NCBI GenBank assembly: GCA_029936705.1 | Contig: JAPYSD010000035.1 | Location: 1 to 14,440 of the forward strand | Direction: 5' to 3' | From: Croceicoccus sp. | GTDB taxonomy: Bacteria > Pseudomonadota > Alphaproteobacteria > Sphingomonadales > Sphingomonadaceae | Length of the DNA: 14,440 nucleotides | In this document: positions 7,129 through 13,522 of the stretch, piece after piece | Layout: every line of letters starts with the position of its first letter | How positions within the stretch are numbered: the stretch's first letter is position 1 | Notes under the pieces: model-generated | What the model saw: the letters and a program-made list of their open reading frames with translations, nothing else | Told to the model about the DNA's origin: nothing | Database searches by the model: none | Made by a program: the position numbers and the translations under genes

Positions 7129-7569
7129 ATGATCGCGCAGACCATCCAGCTCGCCCTTGCACCCGTTTTCGTTCTGGTGGCGATCGGCAACATCCTCAAC
7201 CTGCTGGCAGGGCGGCTTGGCAGGGTGGTCGACCGCGCGCGTTTTCTGCAGAGCAGGTACAAGGAAACCGAGGGGGCCGAGCATGACGAGGTCGTGCGCG
7301 AGATCCGTTCGGTCGATCAGCGGATCGCCATGATCAACCGCGCCATGCTGCTGCTGGTGCTATCGGCGCTGATGATCGGGCTGACGGTGCTGTCGATCTT
7401 CCTCACCACCTATTACTGGTCGCATCTCGGCTGGCTGGACGGGGTGTTCTTCCTGTTCGCGCTGACGCTGCTGATGATCGCGCTGGTCACTTTCCTGTCC
7501 GAGGCGCGGCTGGCATCCAGTACGCTGCGTATCCCGGCCCGCCTGCTGGAAAGCCACCGCGAGCTTTAG
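7129..7569 (+). CDS. DUF2721 family membrane protein
   Basis: The 146-residue protein has the DUF2721 pattern: IQLALAPVFVLVAIGNILNLLAGRLGRVVDRAR at the N-terminus (hydrophobic helix ending in a conserved G-R-L-x-R-x-V-D-R-A-R segment), a charged cytoplasmic helix (about 45-65), then two more membrane helices (about 70-95 and 100-125). The function of the family is unknown. ATG 7129 begins at the conserved N-terminus; an upstream in-frame ATG at 7012 would lie within manA and is unlikely. It follows manA by 41 bases and may be at the end of the same transcript. It converges on the next gene with a 7-base gap. There is no sequence link to mannose metabolism. Confidence 0.85.
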   Translation: MIAQTIQLALAPVFVLVAIGNILNLLAGRLGRVVDRARFLQSRYKETEGAEHDEVVREIRSVDQRIAMINRAMLLLVLSALMIGLTVLSIFLTTYYWSHLGWLDGVFFLFALTLLMIALVTFLSEARLASSTLRIPARLLESHREL

Positions 7570-7576
7570 CGCCGCT

Positions 7577-7873
7577 TCAGCTCAGCAGCTTGCGGCCCTT
7601 GTCTTCCAGCGTGCCGCTGATCATTGGCTCGACGAAGCCCAGCGCGGGCGGCAGGTCGATTTCGAACACCACCTGCGTGTCTTCGACATCGACGTGACCC
7701 GTCAGTTCCTGGCCCATGGCGCGGATGACCATCAGCATGCGGTCGTCGCTCTGCCACGATGTTTCGATCTGGGCGAGACCGCCGGGGACGAAATCGCCCA
7801 TGTCGTCACGCCGCGTGTCGAGACGGCGGCGCACTTCGGCACGGTCGAGCGAATGGGGTACGGCTACGCGCAT
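7577..7873 (-). CDS. Polyhydroxyalkanoic acid system family protein
   Basis: The 98-residue protein matches the small family found near polyhydroxyalkanoate granule genes (Pfam PHA_gran_rgn): starts MRVAVPHSLDRAEVRRRL, with a central W near 40 and a FEIDLPPALGFVEPMI segment before a KGRKLL C-terminus. It has an alpha/beta look without a signal peptide or membrane segment. The molecular role in the family is unclear. It is last in the three-gene minus-strand operon, 26 bases after the XpaC-like gene, and its ribosome site is weak (AAGAAAG region). No PHA synthase or phasin is seen here, so a link to polyhydroxyalkanoate is only from the family name. Confidence 0.72.
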   Translation of the reverse strand: MRVAVPHSLDRAEVRRRLDTRRDDMGDFVPGGLAQIETSWQSDDRMLMVIRAMGQELTGHVDVEDTQVVFEIDLPPALGFVEPMISGTLEDKGRKLLS

Positions 7874-7899
7874 CGTTCAGTTTCTTTCTTGCGGGGGGT

Positions 7900-8784
7900 T
7901 CAGCGCTTGCTGCGCGAAGGCAGCGGGCTCTTGTCGAAATCCAGCGGGACGCCCCCCTCATCTCTGGGGTTGTCACGGTCGGGGCGGGGCAGGGCGACAT
8001 CCGGCGCGCCGGGCGGCGGCAGGGCGACATCCTGCGCCGATACCTCGCCCAGCGGCATGTCGGGCCCGCCATAACGGTAATCGAGATAACGGCTACGGGT
8101 CGCAAGCTCGTCCAGCGCACCTTCGGCCAGCTGGCGCGTGACGGTGTCGATCTCGCCGCTGATGCGCTGCAGTCCGTCCACCAGCTGTGCGTCCGGGGTG
8201 CCGCCTGCGCGCGCCTCGCTGCGCAGCTGCGACGGGATCGCGGTATAGCTGGCGACCATCTGCGGCAGGTGTTCGCCGACCAGCTTGCGCACTTCGACAG
8301 CGGCGGGCGTATTCTCGTCCAGCCCGGTCAGTTGCACGCCAAGCCCATCGAGCTGGCTGCCGATGTGATCGATCAGCCGGACCGCGGGCGCGGGCAGGGC
8401 GGGGCGCTGCGCTTCGAGCCACAGTTCAGTGCGGTTCACCGTCTGCTTCAGGTCGCCCTTCGTCAGGTCCTCGCGCCGGGGCATCTTGATGCGCGGATAG
8501 CGCAGGAACAGGAACGCGGCGACGATCATCAGCAGCACGGTGACAAACAGCCCCTCGAACCCCAGGGCCGAGACGAAGGCGCCGAATGCCATGGATGCGA
8601 TCACGATGACAGCCAGTGCCATGGCCAGCCGCAGCAGCTTGCCGGTCAGGTGTTCGCGCTTGATCTTGGCCGACCCCTTGCCGATCGATCCGCCGTCCAC
8701 ACGCCGACCGCCCGCGCGCTGATGCGTCAGGCTGGACTTGGCCGAAGCCATGATCCGGTCCGAATCGTGGGTGCTGTCGGCCAT
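7900..8784 (-). CDS. XpaC-like membrane protein, partner of TelA
   Basis: The 294-residue protein has a basic, Ser/Gly-rich N-terminus, two membrane helices (about 49-71 and 75-95) and a long cytoplasmic helical region (about 105-235). A Pro-rich tail ends in SKR. Size, topology and position directly after a TelA gene fit the 5-bromo-4-chloroindolyl phosphate hydrolysis protein (XpaC) family, but similarity is not strong by eye and it may be only a distant member. No catalytic motif is visible. The ATG is preceded by GAGG five bases upstream, and this site overlaps the TelA stop codon (TGAGG), so the two are translationally coupled with only 7 bases between the genes. Confidence 0.6.
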   Translation of the reverse strand: MADSTHDSDRIMASAKSSLTHQRAGGRRVDGGSIGKGSAKIKREHLTGKLLRLAMALAVIVIASMAFGAFVSALGFEGLFVTVLLMIVAAFLFLRYPRIKMPRREDLTKGDLKQTVNRTELWLEAQRPALPAPAVRLIDHIGSQLDGLGVQLTGLDENTPAAVEVRKLVGEHLPQMVASYTAIPSQLRSEARAGGTPDAQLVDGLQRISGEIDTVTRQLAEGALDELATRSRYLDYRYGGPDMPLGEVSAQDVALPPPGAPDVALPRPDRDNPRDEGGVPLDFDKSPLPSRSKR

Positions 8785-8791
8785 GCGTGCC

Positions 8792-10006
8792 TCAGCCCTC
8801 GATGCTCAGAAGGTCGGACTGCTGGATGTTGGCGGCGGCGCGATTGGCGCCCTCGGCACGCGCGATATAGCCGCGCGACCGCTCCACCTCGTCCGACAGC
8901 GTGTCGACGGTCTGCTTCATCGAATCGAGCGCCTTCACCTTGAAATTGTCGATCGTGTCCATCGTGTCATAGATGTTCTGGAACGCGCGTTGCAGCGTCT
9001 CCAGCGGGATCGTGCTGGACGCCGCCTGTTCGTGGATCGTGCCTGTCTGCTGCTTCAGCAGCGTGCTGGTCGAATCGATGATCCCCGCCGTCGTGGTGTT
9101 GAGCGCGGTGATCTGGCCCAGCACCAGCTTCTGGTTGGTCATCGCCTGCGCGACGGTCACCGCAGTGCGCAGCGCCGAAACGGTGGTGGTGCTGGCGCGG
9201 TCGACGCCCTTCACCAGCTCGACATTGTTCTTCTTGACCAGGTCGAGCGCGAGATAGCCCTGCACCGACACCGCCATCTGGGTCAGCAGGTCCTGCGTGC
9301 GCTGGCGGGTGTAGAACAGCGCGGTTTCGCGGATCGCCTTGGCCTTGGCCGGGTCCGACACGTCAAGCTCGTTGGCGGCATTCTCAAGCTCGCGGTCGAG
9401 CGCCTTGGAGATGTGGATCATCTGCTCCAGATTGCCCATCGCTTCCCACAGCTTCGCCCGTTCGGTGTCGATCGCGGCATTGTCCATCAGCAGCTCGTCC
9501 TTGCCGCTGGCGAGGCGGGTCAGGATCGACTGGATATGGGTCTGCGCGCTCGAATAGCTGTCGAAATAGTTCTTCAGCTTGTTGCCGAACGGAATGATGC
9601 CCAGGATCTTGCGCGGGCCCGAAAGCTTGCCCTGACGGCCCGGGTCGAGTTCCTCGACCGTGCGGCGCAGTTCGGCCAGATCGGCGCCGACGCCCGTGTC
9701 CTGGTCCATCGCGCGCACCGGGCGGTCGAGGAAGCGGTTCGACTGTCCCGCCGCCGCCACGATCTCCTTGCGGCCCATGTTGGTCAGCTGGTCGACCTTC
9801 TTGCCGAATTCGGGTGAATTCGTATCGGCCGAGATCAGGTCCTCGACGAAGCTCTCGACCTTGGCTTCCAGCTTCGATTTCACCTCTTCGCTGACAGGCA
9901 CCAGGCCCGCGGCCTTTTCCGGCTTCACGTCGGGGACGGGGCTGGGCGCCTCAAGCGAAAGCTCGTTCTCGGTGGCGGTTGCGGTGGGTACGGTCTGGTC
10001 TGCCAT
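8792..10006 (-). CDS. telA: Toxic anion resistance protein, TelA family
   Basis: TelA/KlaA-family proteins are cytoplasmic helical proteins first linked to tellurite resistance; their mechanism is not settled. The 404-residue product shows a low-complexity N-terminus, a coiled-coil/helical core, the PFGNKLKNYFDSYSSAQTHI segment (about 150-170) typical of TelA, and the C-terminal LVKKNNVELVKGVDRASTTT / LRTAVTVAQAMTNQKLVL stretch that is the family's most conserved part. I place the start at ATG 10006 with AGGA five to six bases upstream; ATG 10012 in the same frame adds two residues. It leads the three-gene minus-strand operon ahead of the XpaC-like gene. No classic ter genes (terB, terC, terD) are in the window, so a role in tellurite resistance is not shown. 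Confidence 0.87.
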   Translation of the reverse strand: MADQTVPTATATENELSLEAPSPVPDVKPEKAAGLVPVSEEVKSKLEAKVESFVEDLISADTNSPEFGKKVDQLTNMGRKEIVAAAGQSNRFLDRPVRAMDQDTGVGADLAELRRTVEELDPGRQGKLSGPRKILGIIPFGNKLKNYFDSYSSAQTHIQSILTRLASGKDELLMDNAAIDTERAKLWEAMGNLEQMIHISKALDRELENAANELDVSDPAKAKAIRETALFYTRQRTQDLLTQMAVSVQGYLALDLVKKNNVELVKGVDRASTTTVSALRTAVTVAQAMTNQKLVLGQITALNTTTAGIIDSTSTLLKQQTGTIHEQAASSTIPLETLQRAFQNIYDTMDTIDNFKVKALDSMKQTVDTLSDEVERSRGYIARAEGANRAAANIQQSDLLSIEG

Positions 10007-10056
10007 CGTCATCCTGAATGTTGTGCGGCGCCCTGCGGCATGCCGATTAGGGTAGT

Positions 10057-10085
10057 GTGTTAGCAGGGTAAGACAGTCGTTTCAA
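10057..10085 (-). promoter_or_regulatory. Possible promoter of the telA operon
   Basis: On the minus strand TTGAAA (10085-10080) is followed by 17 bases and TAACAC (10062-10057). The -35 is good and the -10 weak. The -35 lies in a small palindrome, GTTTC-AA-GAAAC (10079-10090), which could bind a regulator. It sits 50 bases upstream of the telA start. Confidence 0.3.
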
Positions 10086-10110
10086 GAAACTGCAGCGACC
10101 GGACCCGCAA

Positions 10111-11226
10111 TCAGCCGTCGTTGCCCAGCGCGCGCGTTAGGTCGGCCTGCCAGTTGTCGCTTTCGACATAATCCAGCAGAGAGCGGTTGATGCCCTCGCG
10201 CAGCGTGCTTCGCGGCGGCAGGGCGATGCCATACTCCTGCCTTCCATAGGTGCCCTGCAGCAGGCGGACGTCCTCTCCCATCCCTTGCGTGCGGGCATAG
10301 CGCAGCAGGGGATCGTCGTGAACGAAGGCATCGACATCGCCTTCCGACACGGCGTTCATGCCATCGCTCACTTCCTCGAAGCGGACATCGGCGGCGATGC
10401 CCTGTTCGGCCAGCCATTGTTCCGCCGCCGAACCGCCGATCACGCCCACGCGCTTGTCCCCCAGGTCCGACGGACCGGCGACGTCGCCGCCCAGCCGCCC
10501 CGCCGTCAGCGACGATGCCAGCATGCCGGTGAAGGTCGAGGTGATGATGAGCGCGGTGAACATCCAGACCAGCGCGACGACCTTGCCCGCCGGGCTGCGC
10601 GGCGCCTTGTCGCCATAGCCCACGGTGGTCATGGTGACGGCCGAAAACCAGAACCCCGAGCCCAGTCCGCGCACGTCGCGGGGAAACTCCTCATCGTTGT
10701 CGCGCCGTTCGGCCAGCCAGAACAGCAGGCCGACGAAGGCCAGCACCGCGATCAGGGGCAGGACCCCCATCAGGAAACCCATGCTGAAGAACCCGCCCAG
10801 CAGCGAAAGCCAGTCGGGCCCGCCGTCGCGCACGGCGATGCCGAAGCCGGTCGAGTAGAACGGATGGGTGAAGTCGACCTGTTGCTCGCGGTCCGCGGTG
10901 ATGGTCAGCGCGCCGACGCTGGCGTCGTATTTGCCGGCGGGCAGGCCGTCTATCATATCGACAAGGTCGGCCTCGACGAAGCGATAGTCGTAGTCCTGCT
11001 TTTCGGCCACGTCGCGCCATAGCTCAATGGCAAGGCCCTCCCACTCGCCATCCGGGCCCTGCATCGCGAAGGGCGGGGCGTTGCGGGTGGCGATCACCAT
11101 CGTTTCGCCGGGGGCAGGGGCAGGCGCGGGGTCCGCCCCGGCGCCCTGCTGCGCCCAGGCAGGCGCGGCGTTGAAGAGCGAAAGCATTGCCAAGAAGGCG
11201 AGGAGGCGGGCGAACGGGCGCTTCAT
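10111..11226 (-). CDS. GluR0-like ligand-binding potassium channel protein
   Basis: Bacterial homologues of ionotropic glutamate receptors fuse an amino-acid-binding module to a K+-selective pore. The 371-residue product (ATG 11226) has a signal peptide ending AWA near residue 25, then a linker rich in Pro/Ala. Binding lobe S1 spans about 42-135 and includes TITADREQQVDFTHPF, whose Arg fits the ligand carboxylate contact. A membrane helix (145-170) is followed by a pore loop with TVGYGD (201-206), the canonical K+ filter, and a second helix (213-236). Lobe S2 spans about 250-370, where FVHDDPLL supplies the acidic residue that usually holds the amino group. The SBP-M1-P-M2-SBP order matches GluR0. 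Earlier ATGs (11232, 11244 and 11328) do not improve the signal peptide. No ribosome site is clear. Ligand and role are unknown. Confidence 0.88.
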   Translation of the reverse strand: MKRPFARLLAFLAMLSLFNAAPAWAQQGAGADPAPAPAPGETMVIATRNAPPFAMQGPDGEWEGLAIELWRDVAEKQDYDYRFVEADLVDMIDGLPAGKYDASVGALTITADREQQVDFTHPFYSTGFGIAVRDGGPDWLSLLGGFFSMGFLMGVLPLIAVLAFVGLLFWLAERRDNDEEFPRDVRGLGSGFWFSAVTMTTVGYGDKAPRSPAGKVVALVWMFTALIITSTFTGMLASSLTAGRLGGDVAGPSDLGDKRVGVIGGSAAEQWLAEQGIAADVRFEEVSDGMNAVSEGDVDAFVHDDPLLRYARTQGMGEDVRLLQGTYGRQEYGIALPPRSTLREGINRSLLDYVESDNWQADLTRALGNDG

Positions 11227-11330
11227 CGTCATGCGCGCAAGCATGGCGGGGCCGGGGCCGAAAGGAAACCCCCTGCGGCCTTGCGCGCCCGTCCGGTGTT
11301 CATCGCCCGTTCGGAAGCGCGCGACCAATC

Positions 11331-11359
11331 TTGTGCAATCCCGCCTTCCGCGTCATACG
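11331..11359 (+). promoter_or_regulatory. Very weak candidate promoter of the entericidin gene
   Basis: TTGTGC (11331-11336), 17 bases, then CATACG (11354-11359), about 50 bases upstream of the ATG. Both boxes match only three of six consensus positions. It is listed because the spacing is exact and some promoter must lie in this 184-base gap between the divergent genes. Confidence 0.15.
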
Positions 11360-11364
11360 ACCGT

Positions 11365-11380
11365 CGGCTCGCGGGAGCCG
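11365..11380. repeat. Hairpin in the 5' leader of the entericidin gene
   Basis: CGGCTC (11365-11370) and GAGCCG (11375-11380) form a perfect 6-bp GC-rich stem with a 4-base loop, 30 bases before the ATG at 11411. It may be a 5' stabilising hairpin of a short abundant mRNA. Confidence 0.35.
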
Positions 11381-11410
11381 ATCAGTCAGTCCTTCCGGGA
11401 TAGAGAACCA

Positions 11411-11542
11411 ATGCTTCGCAAGACCATCATCACCGCCGCCGTGACCGCAACCCTGCTGACGCTGGGTGCGTGCAATACGGTCAAGGGCCTGGGCGAGGAT
11501 ATCAGCTCGGTCGGCCGCGCGGGCGAGGAAGCGATCAACTGA
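11411..11542 (+). CDS. Entericidin EcnA/B family lipoprotein
   Basis: This is a 43-residue small lipoprotein. It has a signal segment MLRKTIITAAVTATLLTLGAC in which LGAC is the lipobox and C21 the lipidated cysteine. The mature part is CNTVKGLGEDISSVGRAGEEA, which matches entericidin-like peptides (NT-x2-G-x-G-x-D-I-x2-x-G). E. coli entericidin B is a stress-induced envelope lipoprotein linked to cell lysis and its partner EcnA to antidote activity; alphaproteobacterial copies are often single, so no toxin-antidote pair is seen here. The ATG is preceded by GGGA about ten bases upstream. It is divergent from the channel gene and converges with the GH15 gene. Confidence 0.85.
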   Translation: MLRKTIITAAVTATLLTLGACNTVKGLGEDISSVGRAGEEAIN

Positions 11543-11568
11543 TCGCCGCGACGCCCGCTGCGGATCAG
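11539..11568. terminator. Possible bidirectional hairpin between convergent genes
   Basis: CTGATC (11539-11544) and GATCAG (11563-11568) form inverted arms that overlap the stop codons of both the entericidin and GH15 genes, and CCGC/GCGG can pair inside. There is no T-run, so an intrinsic terminator is only a possibility. Confidence 0.3.
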
Positions 11569-13418
11569 CGGTACTCGTTCCAGCTTTTCGTCAGCATGAC
11601 CGCGCAATTGATGATGCCGACCAGCGAATAGGTCTGCGGGTAATTGCCCCACAGCTCCAGACTGTGCGGGTCGATGTCCTCGCTCAGCATGCCGGCGCCG
11701 GTGCGGCGGTCCAGCATCGCCTCGAACAGGTTGCGCGCCTCCGCGCTGCGGCCGGTGTGGTGCAGCGCCTCGATCAGCCAGAACGTGCAGACGTTGAAGG
11801 CGGTGTGCGGCAGGCCGAAATCGTCCTCGCTGTCATAGCGCAGCATGTGATCGCCGCGTCGCAGCGCCTTTTCCAGCATGGCCAGCGTGGAATGGAACTT
11901 GGGATCGTCCTTCGCGATGAAGCGCAGGTCGAGCAGTTGCAGCAGGCTGGCATCGCGCTGGTCGCCGCCGAAGGTGGCCGCGATGGCGCCCGTCTTCTCG
12001 TTCCAGGCCGCCTTCAGGATCGCGTCCTGCACGCGGGCGGCGTGGCTCTTCCAGTATTCTTCCCGCTCCTGCAGTCCCAGCGCCTGCGCCGCATGGGCCA
12101 GCCGGTCCGCCGCTGCCCAGCACATCGCTGCGGAATAGGTGTGGATGTGGGTGGAATTGCGCAGTTCCCACAGGCCCGCATCGGGCGTCGACCAGACCTT
12201 CAGCGCGCGTTCGCCCACGCGCTCCAGCGATTGGAAATCCTCCAGCCCCGACATGCGCAGCAGCCGCTTGTCGGCAAACGCCTGTGCGGACGACAGGATG
12301 ATCTGGCCATAGGCATCGTGCTGTACCTGCCGCCAGGCATCGTTGCCCACGCGCACCGGTCCCATGCCGCGATAGCCGGCGAGGCCGGCGGCTTCCCATT
12401 CCAGCAATTCGCCGTTGCCGCGCACGTCGTACAGCGGCTGGATATGGCCGCCCTGCGCATTGTCGACGATGTTGCGCAGATATTCGAGATAGCTTTCCAG
12501 CACGTCGAGCGCGCCGATCCGGTTCAGCGCCTGCACCGTGTAATAGGCGTCGCGGATCCAGCAGTAGCGGTAATCCCAGTTGCGGCCGGAATTGGCATGT
12601 TCGGGAATCGAGGTCGTCAGCGCCGCGACGATCGCGCCGGTATCTTCGTGCTGGCACAGCTTAAGGCCGATCGCGGCACGGATGACGGCGTCCTGCCATT
12701 CGAACGGAATGGCAAGCCCGCGGACCCAGTGCTGCCATTCGTCGGTGGTGCGTGCCAGCATGTCGCCGATGCCGGTGTCGATCGATTCGGAAAAACTCTC
12801 GTCCGGGCCGAAGAAGAAATGCAGGTCCTTTTCCAGGCGGAACGGGCTTTCCTGCTGCACCAGTCCGACCGGCGCATCGGTGGTCAGCCGCATCGCCATC
12901 GCGGGCATGCGGAAAGAGACGTGGCTGGAGCCGAAGCTGCGTTCGGGCGAAGTCTCGCCGTAATCGCACGCGGGGCGCAGCGCCATGCGCATGCGCGGCG
13001 ATCCGGACACGGGGCGAACGATCCGCACGAAGGCGACGGGCCGGTACATGCGCCCGCGCCGCTTGAAGCGCGGACAGAAATCATAGACGTCGAACGCGTT
13101 GCCGTCGTCGTCGGCAAAGCTGGTCTTCAGGATCGGGGTGTTGCGCAGATAGGACTGCGCGACGACGCGTCCCCCTTCGAGCGAGACCGACCAGAAACCA
13201 CGGTCCTCGGTCCCCGTCTTGCCGTGATCGACCAGCGAGCAGAACACCGGATCGCCATCGACCCGCGGCAGGCAGGCCCAGGTAAAGGTCCCCTCGGTAT
13301 CGATCAGCGCCGAGCATTGGCAATTGCCGATCGGCCAGAGGTCGAGCGAGGCCGTCGCCCGCAGGGGCGCGGCCCTGGGCTGGGAAACGGCGGCGGTCAC
13401 GTGATTCGCATCGTTCAT
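11565..13418 (-). CDS. Glycoside hydrolase family 15 protein (glucoamylase/trehalase-like)
   Basis: GH15 enzymes are inverting exo-hydrolases that release glucose from alpha-glucans, trehalose or dextran. The 617-residue protein has the beta-rich N-terminal domain (LWPIGNCQCSALID at 27-40, then LPRVDGDPVFCSLVD) and the (alpha/alpha)6 catalytic domain. It includes NSGRNWDYRYCWIRDA (276-291), LWELR (416-420, E418 the likely general acid) and GMLSEDIDP (576-584, E580 the likely base), followed by GNYPQTYS. Both catalytic glutamates appear present. There is no signal peptide, so it is probably cytoplasmic. Family members of this layout include mycobacterial trehalase, so the substrate could be trehalose, glycogen-derived maltosides or another alpha-glucoside. 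The ATG at 13418 has no strong ribosome site. It is divergent from the DUF389 gene across about 104 bases and is not adjacent to the mannose block. Confidence 0.85.
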   Translation of the reverse strand: MNDANHVTAAVSQPRAAPLRATASLDLWPIGNCQCSALIDTEGTFTWACLPRVDGDPVFCSLVDHGKTGTEDRGFWSVSLEGGRVVAQSYLRNTPILKTSFADDDGNAFDVYDFCPRFKRRGRMYRPVAFVRIVRPVSGSPRMRMALRPACDYGETSPERSFGSSHVSFRMPAMAMRLTTDAPVGLVQQESPFRLEKDLHFFFGPDESFSESIDTGIGDMLARTTDEWQHWVRGLAIPFEWQDAVIRAAIGLKLCQHEDTGAIVAALTTSIPEHANSGRNWDYRYCWIRDAYYTVQALNRIGALDVLESYLEYLRNIVDNAQGGHIQPLYDVRGNGELLEWEAAGLAGYRGMGPVRVGNDAWRQVQHDAYGQIILSSAQAFADKRLLRMSGLEDFQSLERVGERALKVWSTPDAGLWELRNSTHIHTYSAAMCWAAADRLAHAAQALGLQEREEYWKSHAARVQDAILKAAWNEKTGAIAATFGGDQRDASLLQLLDLRFIAKDDPKFHSTLAMLEKALRRGDHMLRYDSEDDFGLPHTAFNVCTFWLIEALHHTGRSAEARNLFEAMLDRRTGAGMLSEDIDPHSLELWGNYPQTYSLVGIINCAVMLTKSWNEYR

Positions 13419-13423
13419 CCGGG

Positions 13424-13436
13424 CGGTTTCTAACCG
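13424..13436. repeat. Short hairpin in the GH15 5' leader
   Basis: CGGTT (13424-13428) and AACCG (13432-13436) form a 5-bp stem with a 3-base loop. It lies about six bases upstream of the GH15 ATG on the minus strand, where it would overlap the ribosome site. It may be coincidental. Confidence 0.2.
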
Positions 13437-13522
13437 TCAGGAAGCTGGTGTGAAGGGCAAAGCTAGGGAATGTTGATCGCGGGCACCTCGACAGCGCGGA
13501 AAAACTTGCGCAATCACCTGTC

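Noticed and set aside
4991..7162. A 723-residue open frame on the minus strand opposite the GH130 end, manC and manA
   Set aside because: It is the antisense of well-supported genes. Long open antisense frames are expected in GC-rich DNA with strong third-position bias, and the protein has a shadow composition rich in Arg, Asp, His and Gln.
8738..9817. A 359-residue open frame on the plus strand opposite telA
   Set aside because: Antisense shadow of the TelA gene, with a His/Arg/Asp-rich shadow composition.
11244..11328. Longer N-terminus for the channel protein
   Set aside because: The extension is Arg/Gly-rich and pushes the signal peptide inward; the start at 11226 gives a normal signal peptide.
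11466..13433. A 655-residue open frame on the plus strand opposite the GH15 gene
   Set aside because: Antisense shadow of GH15, which has clear catalytic motifs on the other strand.
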